From assembly GCA_021819125.1 (NCBI GenBank), contig JAKARW010000001.1, forward strand, positions 1 through 38,793: a stretch of 38,793 bases of DNA. Direction: 5' to 3'. Positions 1 to 7,858 of this stretch are shown here, piece after piece. The position numbers and the translations under genes are program-made. How positions within the stretch are numbered: position 1 is the first letter of the stretch; every line of letters begins with the position of its first letter. The DNA comes from Pseudomonadota bacterium. Lineage in GTDB: Bacteria > Pseudomonadota > Gammaproteobacteria > Acidiferrobacterales > Acidiferrobacteraceae. The notes below the pieces were generated by a model. It was given only the letters and a program-made list of their open reading frames with translations. It did no database searches and was not told where the DNA came from.

Positions 1-1
1 G

Positions 2-97
2 CCCCTGTGGCGCCATGCGCGTGATGAACAAGAACATGCGGTCTACGACGCGGTGTGTCGGCGGTTCTATCAGTTCCTGACCAGCACTAAGAGCTAA
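2..97 (+). CDS. C-terminal end of an unidentified protein (5' truncated)
   Basis: A reading frame is open from the left edge to a TAA at 95-97 and gives the last 31 residues, ending YQFLTSTKS. It is rich in charged and aromatic residues. A good ribosome-binding site for the next gene follows 30-odd bases later, so this is plausibly the end of a real upstream gene. The fragment is too short for family assignment; no function is proposed. Confidence 0.4.
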   Translation, partial: PLWRHARDEQEHAVYDAVCRRFYQFLTSTKS

Positions 98-144
98 ATC
101 TCACCCACGAATTCCGCTGAAGAGCCAATAAAAGGAGATCTATC

Positions 145-1047
145 ATGCGCATTTGCTATAGGCGTGCCGTGTTTAGGTGCGAAAGCGTTCTTGCGGGCGC
201 CCTCTTATCGCTGTTTGTCTCCTCCGCTTGCGCAGCGGACGTGTCCTACATCATCCAGCAGGCGGAAACAGGATTTTTCTTCGGTGGTGGTGCCTTGTAT
301 CAGCAATACGCGGAAACGGGGTCCAACGGAACAACGGTCGACGCTGAGACTGGTTCTATCCCGGCTTTCACGGTGGGCGCAAGCGGCATGACAACCAATC
401 CTCAGGGCGGATTTTATTGGCGGGCTGCCTATACGCGTGCCAGCGGCAGCACGAATTATTCGGGTGCTTCCGTTCAAACGACAACCGCCAATGCGATAAG
501 CGAATTCCGAGGCCGGCTGGGCGACGCGTTCGGGGTCGGCCGCGTGCTGGGCGCCCCCACGGCCGTCATCCCCTATCTCGGATTAGGATTTCATCACTGG
601 ACGCGGAATGTCGGCAACGGCAACGGACTCGGCGGAATTGAGCAGTATGCTGACGGTCATATCGGCATCGGGCTTCTGGGTGATGTCGCGGTGAGTCGGC
701 GTTGGGTGCTTGGTGTTCATCTCCTAGAGGGTTACACGCTTGGCGCGCAAATCCAATCCACGCTCCCCATGGTTGTCGATACAAGCACAAACCAGGCGAG
801 CTACGTTACCGGCACGCATGCGCTAGGCGATCGTCCGTACCTAAACGTGGGGTTGAAGGCTGTCTACATGATTGATCCGGTTTGGCGTGTGTATCTGCGC
901 GTCCGGCGGACGATATTCCACTACGGTGCCTCGTCAGCTAGTCCTATTTTCGACCAAAATGGCGTATTTACTGGTTATTATACATATGAGCCCAACAGCT
1001 CCACCACTCAGACATTGGCCACAGTCGGCGTAGCCGCACGATTTTAG
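145..1047 (+). CDS. Outer-membrane beta-barrel protein, paralogue of the gene at 2146
   Basis: A predicted 300-residue exported protein. The N terminus has basic residues, a hydrophobic stretch (about residues 15-30) and an Ala-Cys-Ala-Ala-type cleavage region, typical of a Sec signal peptide. The mature part alternates polar and aromatic residues, is rich in Gly, Tyr and Thr, and ends in Ala-Arg-Phe; a C-terminal Phe is the usual outer-membrane assembly signal. It shares the motif PYLGLGFHHWTR (around residue 150) with PYIGYGFHHWAR in the downstream barrel, so the two are paralogues. The start follows an AGGAG ribosome-binding site. By eye the gene is less GC-rich than most of the window, which may point to transfer. 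The cargo or function of the barrel cannot be told from sequence. Confidence 0.75.
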   Translation: MRICYRRAVFRCESVLAGALLSLFVSSACAADVSYIIQQAETGFFFGGGALYQQYAETGSNGTTVDAETGSIPAFTVGASGMTTNPQGGFYWRAAYTRASGSTNYSGASVQTTTANAISEFRGRLGDAFGVGRVLGAPTAVIPYLGLGFHHWTRNVGNGNGLGGIEQYADGHIGIGLLGDVAVSRRWVLGVHLLEGYTLGAQIQSTLPMVVDTSTNQASYVTGTHALGDRPYLNVGLKAVYMIDPVWRVYLRVRRTIFHYGASSASPIFDQNGVFTGYYTYEPNSSTTQTLATVGVAARF

Positions 1048-1317
1048 TGCAGCGCATCACAATTTTAACGAAGCTAAATACTACGCCTTTCTGTATGGGC
1101 GAGAGAGATCCTGACAAGAGGTTTATGGATCCACAATGCGTGGTCGGCGATCCCGGGGCCATAAAGAAAAACCGTGCCAGAAGCGCCACACCCTTAAGAT
1201 GCGGGGATGCGGGCGGGGCTTGCCAAGTATGCGTGTTATCATAGGCACGTTACGCCCATGTCGGCCTCCTGGCTTACTCAATAGGGTTGATTCCATTTTC
1301 TGCGCGACATCGCCATT

Positions 1318-1614
1318 GAGCGGCGGCCTGGCGTCTTTCGAGGTGTTCCGGTCGACGGGAAAAAGGCGAGCCACACTCTGGGGTGACCGGGTATGGAGCG
1401 GTAAAAGATTTTGGTATTGGGCGTCGTCCGTTTGGGGCTCGATGCCGACACCGACCGACTCCGGGGACTGGCCAGTACACTGTGGCAGATGCTGGGGCAC
1501 GTCGACCGGTACGATAAACACGCTTACGAACCGCAGACACTGAAGGACAACTTGCACCTTTTCACGCCGGAACACCTCGGGCGGATCAACGACGCCGTGG
1601 TGCGCGCCTTTCTG
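1318..1614 (+). pseudogene. Remnant of an ISNCY-type (IS1202-like) transposase
   Basis: In one frame the translation contains ILVLGVVRLGLDAD, then LWQMLGH and QTLKDNLHLFTPE, which I recognise as the conserved N-terminal region of ISNCY-family transposases. The same frame upstream carries GKKA and PGM pieces of the family's conserved block, but is interrupted by TGA at 1384 and TAA at 1402. The catalytic DDE region that should follow is missing: after about 1614 the frame runs into unrelated sequence. I see no clear terminal inverted repeats. This is a dead insertion-sequence fragment lying between two paralogous barrel genes. The family call rests on memory of the motif, without a search. Confidence 0.62.
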
Positions 1615-1899
1615 GGGGTGTGTTGCACGGATTTCTTTCTAAAACGCGACTACGCCTTTATCGAGGCCGGTGTCCCCGCGGTGTTCCTGGATATCGGTGG
1701 CGACACCTGCTATACGCTACGCCAGGAGGAGGCCGCCTATGCCGGGCGCTTCGAGGCCGAGGCGTTCGTGGATGCGCGGCTCTTGGGGCGCCTCCTGGAT
1801 TGGCGCGACCGGCTGACGGTCGCCGAGCGCGTGCTGACGCCAGAAGAGTCCCGTACGCCGCTCCAAAGAGCGGACGACCCGTCTCCGCCAGGGCCATAA
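1615..1899 (+). pseudogene. Unrecognised open tail fused in frame to the transposase remnant
   Basis: The open frame that begins in the transposase fragment continues to a TAA at 1897-1899. This part includes FIEAGVPAVFLDIG and an acidic, Arg- and Leu-rich C terminus. It does not resemble the rest of an ISNCY transposase and is probably the end of another gene joined by deletion. The segment from FIEAG is loosely like the end of some metallopeptidase domains (GIPAL-type motif), but this is too weak for a call. It has no ribosome-binding site or start codon of its own that stands out. Confidence 0.35.
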
Positions 1900-2145
1900 A
1901 TAATTGCGCCTGTCACCCATCGTGTCTTGGGCCGGCCATGCTGGCTCGTGGTGCGCCTACGGCTGGACGCGCCGTTGACATGTTCTACACTGAGAGGGCG
2001 GGCATCATCTCGGGCCTTTGCGGGCTATGGGGTGCAGGGCATTCCAAAGCGGGCCAGTCGGCGATCATGGCCGCTTTGGCGGCATGTGGCAGGCGGGGAG
2101 CGGAACAATAAACCAAATGGTGGTTTGCGCAACAGGGGGAAATCC
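1900..2145. other. Intergenic leader region before the second barrel gene
   Basis: No convincing gene is seen. A TTGACA hexamer sits at 1975-1980, but no good -10 element follows at normal spacing; TGGACG (1964-1969) with TACACT (1986-1991) is an alternative weak pair. An open frame runs upstream from the barrel start, but it lacks coding character and the better start is at 2146. Confidence 0.3.
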
Positions 2146-2934
2146 ATGACGTGTCGATCGAGCGGACGACGTGCGGTCTATGCCGCGCTGTCCGGGTTTA
2201 TGCTGGTGGCCGGCGCCCAGGCCCGTATCCATGGGGAGAGCGCGCTTGCCGCCTACAACAACAATGCAAGCCTCGCGTTCATCCATAGCCATGTCGGGTA
2301 CGGCGAGCGGAACTCACCCCCCAATGGCGTGTATGCCGACACCGACTCGGGGTTTGTTGAGGGCGGGCGTTTTGCGGTGTCGGGCATGCGCACGGCCGGT
2401 GTCCGCAACGTCTACTTTCATGCCTCCTACAGCCAGACCGACGGCACTCTGAACTATGTCTCTGGGTCGTATGTTGGGCCGCAGAACACCCAAATGACGG
2501 ACATCGGCCTGCGCCTGGGCCAGGGCTTCATGGTTGCCAACAGGATGATGTTGATACCTTATATCGGCTATGGCTTCCATCACTGGGCGCGCGGCTATGA
2601 AGGTTACCGCAATCAGTACGCGGCCTTCGGGTTCCTATGGCAGGTCGAACTCTTCCGGCGGCTGGTGACGAGCCTGAATCTCGCTTATGGCCGCACCATC
2701 CATCCGAGCATATCAGCGCCAGCCTATGGGCTCCAGGGGCTGGGCCCGAAACCCTGGCGGCGTGCCGGAGTCGATGTCGATTATCTCATCGGACGCCACG
2801 AGGCGGTGTTCGTGAGCGCCACGTACACCGAGTTCCAGTACGGGGCGGGGCCTGTAGTTCCGTCCGTGGGCAATGAACCCTTCAGCCAGACCGAGGTCAC
2901 GAACTACGCCATCGGCGCGCGCTTCCTGTTTTGA
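2146..2934 (+). CDS. Outer-membrane beta-barrel protein, paralogue of the gene at 145
   Basis: A predicted 262-residue exported protein. The chosen ATG lies six bases after an AGGGGGA ribosome-binding site and immediately precedes basic residues and a hydrophobic stretch ending Ala-Gln-Ala (about residue 25), a normal signal peptide. The open frame extends upstream to 1927, but that extension has no signal-peptide logic. The mature protein shows alternating barrel-type strands rich in Tyr, Gly and Asn, shares PYIGYGFHHWAR with the first barrel, and ends FLF, giving the terminal Phe of outer-membrane barrels. A perfect inverted repeat follows the stop. It probably forms a small (8-12 strand) barrel; substrate unknown. 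Confidence 0.75.
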   Translation: MTCRSSGRRAVYAALSGFMLVAGAQARIHGESALAAYNNNASLAFIHSHVGYGERNSPPNGVYADTDSGFVEGGRFAVSGMRTAGVRNVYFHASYSQTDGTLNYVSGSYVGPQNTQMTDIGLRLGQGFMVANRMMLIPYIGYGFHHWARGYEGYRNQYAAFGFLWQVELFRRLVTSLNLAYGRTIHPSISAPAYGLQGLGPKPWRRAGVDVDYLIGRHEAVFVSATYTEFQYGAGPVVPSVGNEPFSQTEVTNYAIGARFLF

Positions 2935-2939
2935 GATAG

Positions 2940-2972
2940 CCTGGCGCCGGGGCAAGCCGCCGCGGCGCCAGG
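2940..2972 (+). terminator. GC-rich hairpin after the second barrel gene
   Basis: CCTGGCGCC (2940-2948) pairs perfectly with GGCGCCAGG (2964-2972) around a 15-base loop, six bases after the stop codon. There is no T-run after it, so it may end transcription inefficiently or only protect the 3' end of the mRNA. Confidence 0.4.
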
Positions 2973-3242
2973 GGTTGCCGCATAGCTAGGGCAGGAACGC
3001 CTTGATCGTTAGCTTACCACCGGGTCTGCCCGCAGCGCTTGCGCGCGCCATCCAGGCCCCGGCCTCTCGATGCCGCGCGGTCTCGCTATCTATTTTTACG
3101 CCTGCCCGGCGATTTTTCTTGCCACCCTTGGCGTATGTAACCACGCCGCCCGGGAAGGCCCCGCGCCTTTTTAGTATCGGGGGTCTTGTCCATTTTTCTA
3201 CCGGGTTCGTCGCCCGCACGCGCCCGTTGCGCGGTGTTTCCC
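2973..3242. other. Gene-poor stretch between convergent genes
   Basis: Between the barrel gene and the convergent methyltransferase there is no gene I can support. Several short frames on the minus strand are Lys-, Arg- and Gly-rich, but none combines a ribosome-binding site with a recognisable protein. The stretch contains several short T-runs. Confidence 0.3.
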
Positions 3243-3902
3243 TTAGCGGTCTCCCCACGCGAAGACATTCACCCGCGCCGGAGGTACGTTGCGCCATATG
3301 GTGCGCGAGTGCACACAGGTGATTTCCTGAGCCCAGTCGATGGCGCGGCAGCGCAGGCTGTAGGTGAACTGTATGAAGGTGGCGCCCTTGGGGAGGATCG
3401 CGTCCAGCGCCAAGCCGATTTGATCGACGGTGCTCTTTGGCAGGGATTTCAAGGGTAGGCTCGACACCACCACCGATACCCGCCGCGCGCGCCAGCCAAG
3501 CAGGTCCGCGAGGTCAGCTGCGTCCCCTTCCAGCACGGTGACATCGGGGAAGCGCTCTTTGAGGTGGGCGGCCAGTAGCGCCGATTTTTCGACAACTATA
3601 AGACGTTCCGGCGCTACGCCATGGTTGAGCAATGAGGCGGTCACGACCCCGGTCCCCGCGCCCAGTTCGACGATGTAGCCCTTGGACGCGGTCACGGCCT
3701 GCGAGGCCATGTAGTCGGCGAGGCGTCTTGAGCTCGGGCAGGCGGCACCCACGGCCTGCGGGCCGGAACAGATGGCGCGGGCAAAAAGCCGAAGATCACT
3801 TGGAAACATCGTCTTTGCCACGCGTCCCAACGTCTTTTTCCACCACGATGGTCCTTGCGTAGAGCCCTCTGGCGTCCCGGAATCGATTGTCGTCCGGTGC
3901 AT
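3243..3902 (-). CDS. SAM-dependent methyltransferase, phospholipid N-methyltransferase-like
   Basis: A class I methyltransferase of about 219 residues. The SAM-binding motif I reads VELGAGTGVVT, followed by an acidic motif II region (VVEKS) and a motif with EGDAADL. The C-terminal part (QFTYSL, then VPPARV) resembles the phosphatidylethanolamine/phospholipid N-methyltransferase (PmtA-like, COG3963) group, which is related to the rRNA dimethyladenosine transferases. The likely role is lipid head-group methylation at the inner face of the membrane; substrate is inference. The start at 3902 follows a GGGGGAG motif. A longer frame beginning with GTG at 3935 adds 11 residues without a good ribosome-binding site. 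Confidence 0.7.
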   Translation of the reverse strand: MHRTTIDSGTPEGSTQGPSWWKKTLGRVAKTMFPSDLRLFARAICSGPQAVGAACPSSRRLADYMASQAVTASKGYIVELGAGTGVVTASLLNHGVAPERLIVVEKSALLAAHLKERFPDVTVLEGDAADLADLLGWRARRVSVVVSSLPLKSLPKSTVDQIGLALDAILPKGATFIQFTYSLRCRAIDWAQEITCVHSRTIWRNVPPARVNVFAWGDR

Positions 3903-4023
3903 GCACTCCCCCGTTCGTCCCCAAAAGGCGGGCACGACTATCAGTTAATCGCTCAAGCATATAGCATGAGCCTGTAATTGCAACGAAAGTTCAACAGCTA
4001 GCGAGCGGGAGGCCGATTTTCGC

Positions 4024-4458
4024 TTACGGAAGCAGCGCGCGCAGGCGCTTTTTGTGGCGATAGATGGCGCTTTCGAGGGCATGGCGCAATTGCAGGGCGA
4101 CGCCGGTATCACCCTCCACGCACAGCCGGCGGTCAAAGAACAGCGCGTCGGCATCCTCGGTCTGCAAAAGGAGCGCGAGAAACGATCGCAATTCCCCGCG
4201 TATGCACGTCGTCCACGGGGCGGGCGGGGCCGGCCACAGGCGCCCGCCTCGGATCACAAAGCCGATGGCAAGATGCGGATTCGTGACTTCCAGGCGGACG
4301 CGCGTCCCCGACAGGGCATCGAGGGAGTGATTCGACGCCAACAGGGCATTGGCCACGAGGGCGCCTGCCAGGGCGATCGCCGGTGGCGGCAGCACCTTGG
4401 CGCCGATATCCAGGGCGCGCGGCGCGGTCTGCGAGACGATATCGGATAAAAGGGTCAT
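4024..4458 (-). CDS. ubiT: UbiT-like SCP2 lipid-binding protein, O2-independent ubiquinone synthesis
   Basis: A 144-residue SCP2-domain protein. The C-terminal half has the features of UbiT (YhbT): a strand pair around TRVRLEVTN and GFVIRGGRL, then a segment FFDRRLCVEGDTGVALQLRH that matches the family's typical end. In E. coli and Pseudomonas, UbiT works with UbiU and UbiV in ubiquinone synthesis without oxygen, binding the hydrophobic intermediate. The gene diverges from ubiD, another step of the same pathway, across 106 bases holding two FNR-like boxes, which supports the assignment. UbiU and UbiV are not in the window. SCP2 domains are short and divergent, so confidence is good but not complete. 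Confidence 0.75.
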   Translation of the reverse strand: MTLLSDIVSQTAPRALDIGAKVLPPPAIALAGALVANALLASNHSLDALSGTRVRLEVTNPHLAIGFVIRGGRLWPAPPAPWTTCIRGELRSFLALLLQTEDADALFFDRRLCVEGDTGVALQLRHALESAIYRHKKRLRALLP

Positions 4459-4493
4459 GGCGGCTATTGTTCGCCGTTCGCGCGGCCCATGGA

Positions 4494-4507
4494 TTGATGC
4501 GCGTCAA
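4494..4507. promoter_or_regulatory. FNR/ANR-like box 1 between ubiT and ubiD
   Basis: TTGATGCGCGTCAA matches the FNR/ANR consensus TTGAT-N4-ATCAA with one mismatch (G for A in the right half). Its centre (4500.5) is about 42 bases before a start near 4542, giving a 20-odd-base leader for ubiD, the classical class II activator position. Confidence 0.6.
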
Positions 4508-4513
4508 ATGCTT

Positions 4514-4527
4514 TTGCGTTGGATCAA
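4514..4527. promoter_or_regulatory. FNR/ANR-like box 2 between ubiT and ubiD
   Basis: TTGCGTTGGATCAA has a perfect right half-site (ATCAA) and a 3/5 left half-site. Its centre (4520.5) would put an activated ubiT start near 4479 on the minus strand, about 20 bases before the ubiT ATG. The two boxes may therefore each serve the gene farther away. Weaker than box 1. Confidence 0.4.
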
Positions 4528-4564
4528 AGGGCGAAGGCAGGCCCCGCTCTAGGATGCCACCACG

Positions 4565-6028
4565 ATGTTTACCGATATGCGTCAATTCCTTGCGCACCTT
4601 GAGCGCCAAAACCTGCTCGCGCGCGTGGCCGCGCCCGTCAGCGCCCATCTAGAGATTACCGAGATCTGCCGGCGCGCGATTATGGCGGGCGGACCGGCGT
4701 TACTGTTCGAGCATGTCGATGGCGGGACGGTGCCGGTGGTCGGCAACCTGTTTGGGACCCGTGAGCGCGTCTTGCAGGCCATGGACCTCGAAGACAGCGC
4801 CGCCTTGCGCGCGCTCGGGGAGCTGCTTGGGCGGATCAAGGAGCCGCGCTGGCCGCGTGGTGCCGGCGAGGCCATGCGTCATCTCCCCATCATCGGTCGC
4901 CTGTGGGCGGCGCGAACACGACTCATAGAAGGCGGCGCGCCTGTCCACGAGTGTGTTCAGGAGGGTGACGCCGTCGACCTCGAGGCCTTGCCGATTTCGC
5001 ACTGCTGGCCCGAGGACGCGGGTCGGCTGCTCACTTTTGGCCTGGTCATCACCCGGCCGGGCCGCGACGAGCGGCACAACGTCGCGGTCTATCGCCAGCA
5101 ATTGATCGGCCGCAACCGCCTCATCATGCGCTGGCTCGCGCATCGCGGCGGGGCCGGCGACTATGCGCGGTTTCGCGAGGCGCACCCAGACGAGCCGTTT
5201 CCGGTGGCGGTGGCCATTGGCGCGGACCCGGCCTTGACCATAGCCGCGGTCGCGCCCATTCCGGACACCTTGTCTGAGTATCAGTTTGCCGGCCTTCTGC
5301 GTGGGGCGCGCACCGAACTCACGCACGCCGGCAACGGGCTGCTCGTGCCGGCCCGCGCCGAGATCGTTCTCGAGGGCGTGATCGCCCCGGGCGACACGGC
5401 GCTAGAGGGGCCGTTTGGCGACCATACCGGGTATTACAACGCCCAGGATCATTTCCCGGTGATGACTGTGACGCGCGTCACCCACCGTCATGCGCCCCTC
5501 TACCAAACGACCTACATGGGGCGCTCACCACACGACGAGCCCTCGGTATTGGCCGGCGCCCTGAACGAGGTCTTTGTGCCATTGCTGCAACAGCAATTCC
5601 CGGAGATCACCGATTTTTATCTGCCTCCCGAGGCTTGTTCCTACCGGGTTGCGGTGGTGAGCATTCGCAAACGCTATCCCGGGCATGCGCGTCGCATCAT
5701 GTTTGGCGTGTGGTCTTATCTGAGGCAGTTTACCTATACGAAATTCGTGATCGTGACCGATGATGATATCAACATTCGTGACTGGTCGGAGGTCATATGG
5801 GCCCTTGTGACCCGCGCCGATCCCGCGCGCGATGCGGTCATCCTGACCAATACGCCCATCGATTACCTGGATTTTGCGAGCCCGGAGGCGGGTCTTGGTG
5901 GCAAGATGGGGCTCGATGCCACGTTGAAGCGGCCCCCTGAGGTCACGCGACCCCCGGGCCGACCGATCCGGCCCGACGCCCGGACTCAGGCGGCCGTGGC
6001 CGAGATCTGCGCGGCCCTGGGCCTGTGA
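4565..6028 (+). CDS. ubiD: UbiD, 3-octaprenyl-4-hydroxybenzoate carboxy-lyase
   Basis: A 487-residue UbiD-family decarboxylase, close to the usual length (about 490-500). It removes the carboxyl group of the polyprenyl-hydroxybenzoate intermediate in ubiquinone synthesis, using prenylated FMN made by UbiX (not in the window). Recognisable blocks are FTDMRQFLAHLE at the N terminus, PFGDHTGYYN in the middle, and the C-terminal FVIVTDDDINIRDWSEVIWA and GGKMGLDAT, all typical of the bacterial ubiquinone branch rather than the phenolic-acid branch. The ATG at 4565 follows an AGGA ten bases upstream. It diverges from ubiT and is preceded by FNR-like boxes, suggesting expression under low oxygen. 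hemN follows after 68 bases with its own box. Confidence 0.9.
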   Translation: MFTDMRQFLAHLERQNLLARVAAPVSAHLEITEICRRAIMAGGPALLFEHVDGGTVPVVGNLFGTRERVLQAMDLEDSAALRALGELLGRIKEPRWPRGAGEAMRHLPIIGRLWAARTRLIEGGAPVHECVQEGDAVDLEALPISHCWPEDAGRLLTFGLVITRPGRDERHNVAVYRQQLIGRNRLIMRWLAHRGGAGDYARFREAHPDEPFPVAVAIGADPALTIAAVAPIPDTLSEYQFAGLLRGARTELTHAGNGLLVPARAEIVLEGVIAPGDTALEGPFGDHTGYYNAQDHFPVMTVTRVTHRHAPLYQTTYMGRSPHDEPSVLAGALNEVFVPLLQQQFPEITDFYLPPEACSYRVAVVSIRKRYPGHARRIMFGVWSYLRQFTYTKFVIVTDDDINIRDWSEVIWALVTRADPARDAVILTNTPIDYLDFASPEAGLGGKMGLDATLKRPPEVTRPPGRPIRPDARTQAAVAEICAALGL

Positions 6029-6034
6029 GCATCA

Positions 6035-6048
6035 TTGATATAGGTCAA
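6035..6048 (+). promoter_or_regulatory. FNR/ANR-like box in front of hemN
   Basis: TTGATATAGGTCAA matches TTGAT-N4-ATCAA with one mismatch, the same G for A as in box 1. The centre at 6041.5 would give a start near 6083; a TACCGT at 6072-6077 is in -10 position and an AGGA at 6086-6089 is the hemN ribosome-binding site. This is a standard FNR-activated promoter layout; activation is inferred. Confidence 0.65.
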
Positions 6049-6096
6049 AGCATCGCGAGGCACCCTAGCGCTACCGTCGTGTTTTAGGATTATCTT

Positions 6097-7470
6097 ATGA
6101 ATGACGACTTTGATGCCTCACTCGTCGCTCGCTATGGGGAATCGGCGCCGCGCTACACGTCATACCCCCCGGCCACCCAATTCCATAGTCAGTTCGGGCC
6201 TGATGACCTGGCCCGCGTGCTTACCGAGCGGCCCGCGGGCCGCCCATGGTCGCTCTATGTGCACGTGCCGTTCTGCGAGTCCGTATGTTATTACTGCGCG
6301 TGCAATAAGACGGTCACCAAGCATCATGACCGCGCGGGGTCTTATGTGGCGCGTGTCGCCCGAGAGCTTGCGCTGCTATCGTCGCTGCTTGGCGCGCGAG
6401 CGCCGCTCGATCAACTCCATTGGGGCGGCGGGACCCCCACGTTCCTCAGTCACGATGAGATGCGCGCGCTCATGTGCGCGATCGCTGAACGTTTCGCGCT
6501 GCGCCCCGATGATGGTGGTGAGTATTCGATCGAGATCGATCCGCGCCATGCCTCGGATGCCACGCTTACGCTCCTACGCTCCGCCGGATTCAACCGCCTA
6601 AGCCTCGGTGTTCAGGATTTCGATCCGCAAGTGCAGCGCGCCATCAACCGCGAGCAGTCCTTCGCGCTGGTGCGCCATGTCGCCGAGACCGCTCGCTCCC
6701 TCGGGTTTCGCTCCTTAAGCGTCGATCTCATCTACGGCCTGCCGCGCCAGACCCGCGACAGCTTCGCGCGCACGATCGATCGCCTGCTGGAAATCGCCCC
6801 GGATCGCGTGTCGCTCTTTAACTACGCACACCTCCCGGAGCGCTTCAAGCCTCAGCGGCGCATCAATGCCGCCGAGATTCCAGATGGCCTGACCAAGATC
6901 GCCATCCTAAGCGGTACCGCGCAAGCCTTGGCCCGCGCAGGCTATGTCTATATCGGGCTCGACCACTTCGCCAAAGCCGACGATGAGCTGGCTTTGGCGC
7001 AACGCGATCGCACCCTTGCGCGCAATTTCCAAGGATACTCGACCCGCGGGCATCTCGATGTCTTGGGCGTCGGGGCCTCGGCGGTCAGCCGCATAGGCGG
7101 GATCTACAGCCAGAATGCCTGGGACCTGAAGGAGTACGAGACCCTTGTCGACCAAGGGACGCTACCCGTGCGCCGCGGCTTTGAATTGAGCGCCGATGAT
7201 CAACTGCGCCGCGAGGTGATCAACGACCTTCTGTGTCACATGGAGTGCGACGTCGCGGCCGTCGAGGCGCGTCATGGCCTGCGCTTTGCCACCTATTTCG
7301 CGTCCGAATTGGCGCGCCTCGAGCCCTTCATTCACGATGGTTTGGTGGAGATGGACGGTGGCAAAATCCATGTGACTGCGCGCGGCCAGATTTTGGTGCG
7401 CGCGGTGTGCGCGATCTTCGACCGCTACCTGCTCGAAGCCGATCGCCGGCGGTTTTCCCGCGTCGTTTAG
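6097..7470 (+). CDS. hemN: HemN, oxygen-independent coproporphyrinogen III dehydrogenase
   Basis: A radical-SAM enzyme of 457 residues, the same length as E. coli HemN. It converts coproporphyrinogen III to protoporphyrinogen IX by two oxidative decarboxylations without O2, in the cytoplasm. The N-terminal RYTSYP motif and the cluster CESVCYYCAC (C60, C64, C67, plus C69) are diagnostic of true HemN rather than HemW. HWGGGTPTFL and SLGVQDFDPQVQ follow in the right order. An FNR-like box lies upstream, as is known for hemN in other proteobacteria. The next gene, encoding a cytochrome c, starts 13 bases after the stop, so heme synthesis and a heme protein appear co-transcribed. Confidence 0.95.
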   Translation: MNDDFDASLVARYGESAPRYTSYPPATQFHSQFGPDDLARVLTERPAGRPWSLYVHVPFCESVCYYCACNKTVTKHHDRAGSYVARVARELALLSSLLGARAPLDQLHWGGGTPTFLSHDEMRALMCAIAERFALRPDDGGEYSIEIDPRHASDATLTLLRSAGFNRLSLGVQDFDPQVQRAINREQSFALVRHVAETARSLGFRSLSVDLIYGLPRQTRDSFARTIDRLLEIAPDRVSLFNYAHLPERFKPQRRINAAEIPDGLTKIAILSGTAQALARAGYVYIGLDHFAKADDELALAQRDRTLARNFQGYSTRGHLDVLGVGASAVSRIGGIYSQNAWDLKEYETLVDQGTLPVRRGFELSADDQLRREVINDLLCHMECDVAAVEARHGLRFATYFASELARLEPFIHDGLVEMDGGKIHVTARGQILVRAVCAIFDRYLLEADRRRFSRVV

Positions 7471-7483
7471 GAGTCATTCACCG

Positions 7484-7828
7484 ATGTCGTATACCCGAGC
7501 CCTTTCGATTTTGGTCCTGGCGGCGTTCTCCGGGAGGGCGTTGGCCCGTGTCCTGACCGGTCGGCAGGTCTTCGATCACACCTGCCACACCTGCCACGCC
7601 CGCGGCGTCGCCGGTGCGCCCCAGTTCGGCAATCGCGCCGCCTGGCGCAAACATCTGGCAAAAGGGATCAAGGTTCTTGAGGAACACGCCATTCATGGCT
7701 ATTATGGGCAGAGCTTCATGCCCCCCAAGGGCGGCGATGAATCCCTGACCGACAGCGAGGTGCGTGCGGCGGTCCGCTACATGGTCGCGGCCATCCAATC
7801 CGGGCCGAGCCTTGATCCGCATCAATGA
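7484..7828 (+). CDS. Periplasmic monoheme cytochrome c, c5 type
   Basis: A 114-residue class I cytochrome c. An N-terminal hydrophobic stretch ending Ala-Leu-Ala (about residue 21) is a signal peptide, so the protein acts in the periplasm. The heme motif is CHTCH (C34, C37, H38) and the likely axial Met lies in FMPPKGG, with the GAPQFGNRAAW segment typical of the cytochrome c5 family. It probably carries electrons towards a terminal oxidase or other reductase. It follows hemN by 13 bases with a GGAG ribosome-binding site and is followed by an NMO-like gene 30 bases later, so it is most likely in the hemN transcript. Confidence 0.85.
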   Translation: MSYTRALSILVLAAFSGRALARVLTGRQVFDHTCHTCHARGVAGAPQFGNRAAWRKHLAKGIKVLEEHAIHGYYGQSFMPPKGGDESLTDSEVRAAVRYMVAAIQSGPSLDPHQ

Positions 7829-7858
7829 ATAGCGGGGTCATCGGACTAAGCTCATGCC

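Noticed and set aside
2986-3297. Minus-strand frame ending LTIKAFLP downstream of the methyltransferase
   Set aside because: The tail looks protein-like, but the frame starts inside the methyltransferase gene, has no ribosome-binding site and matches nothing I recognise.
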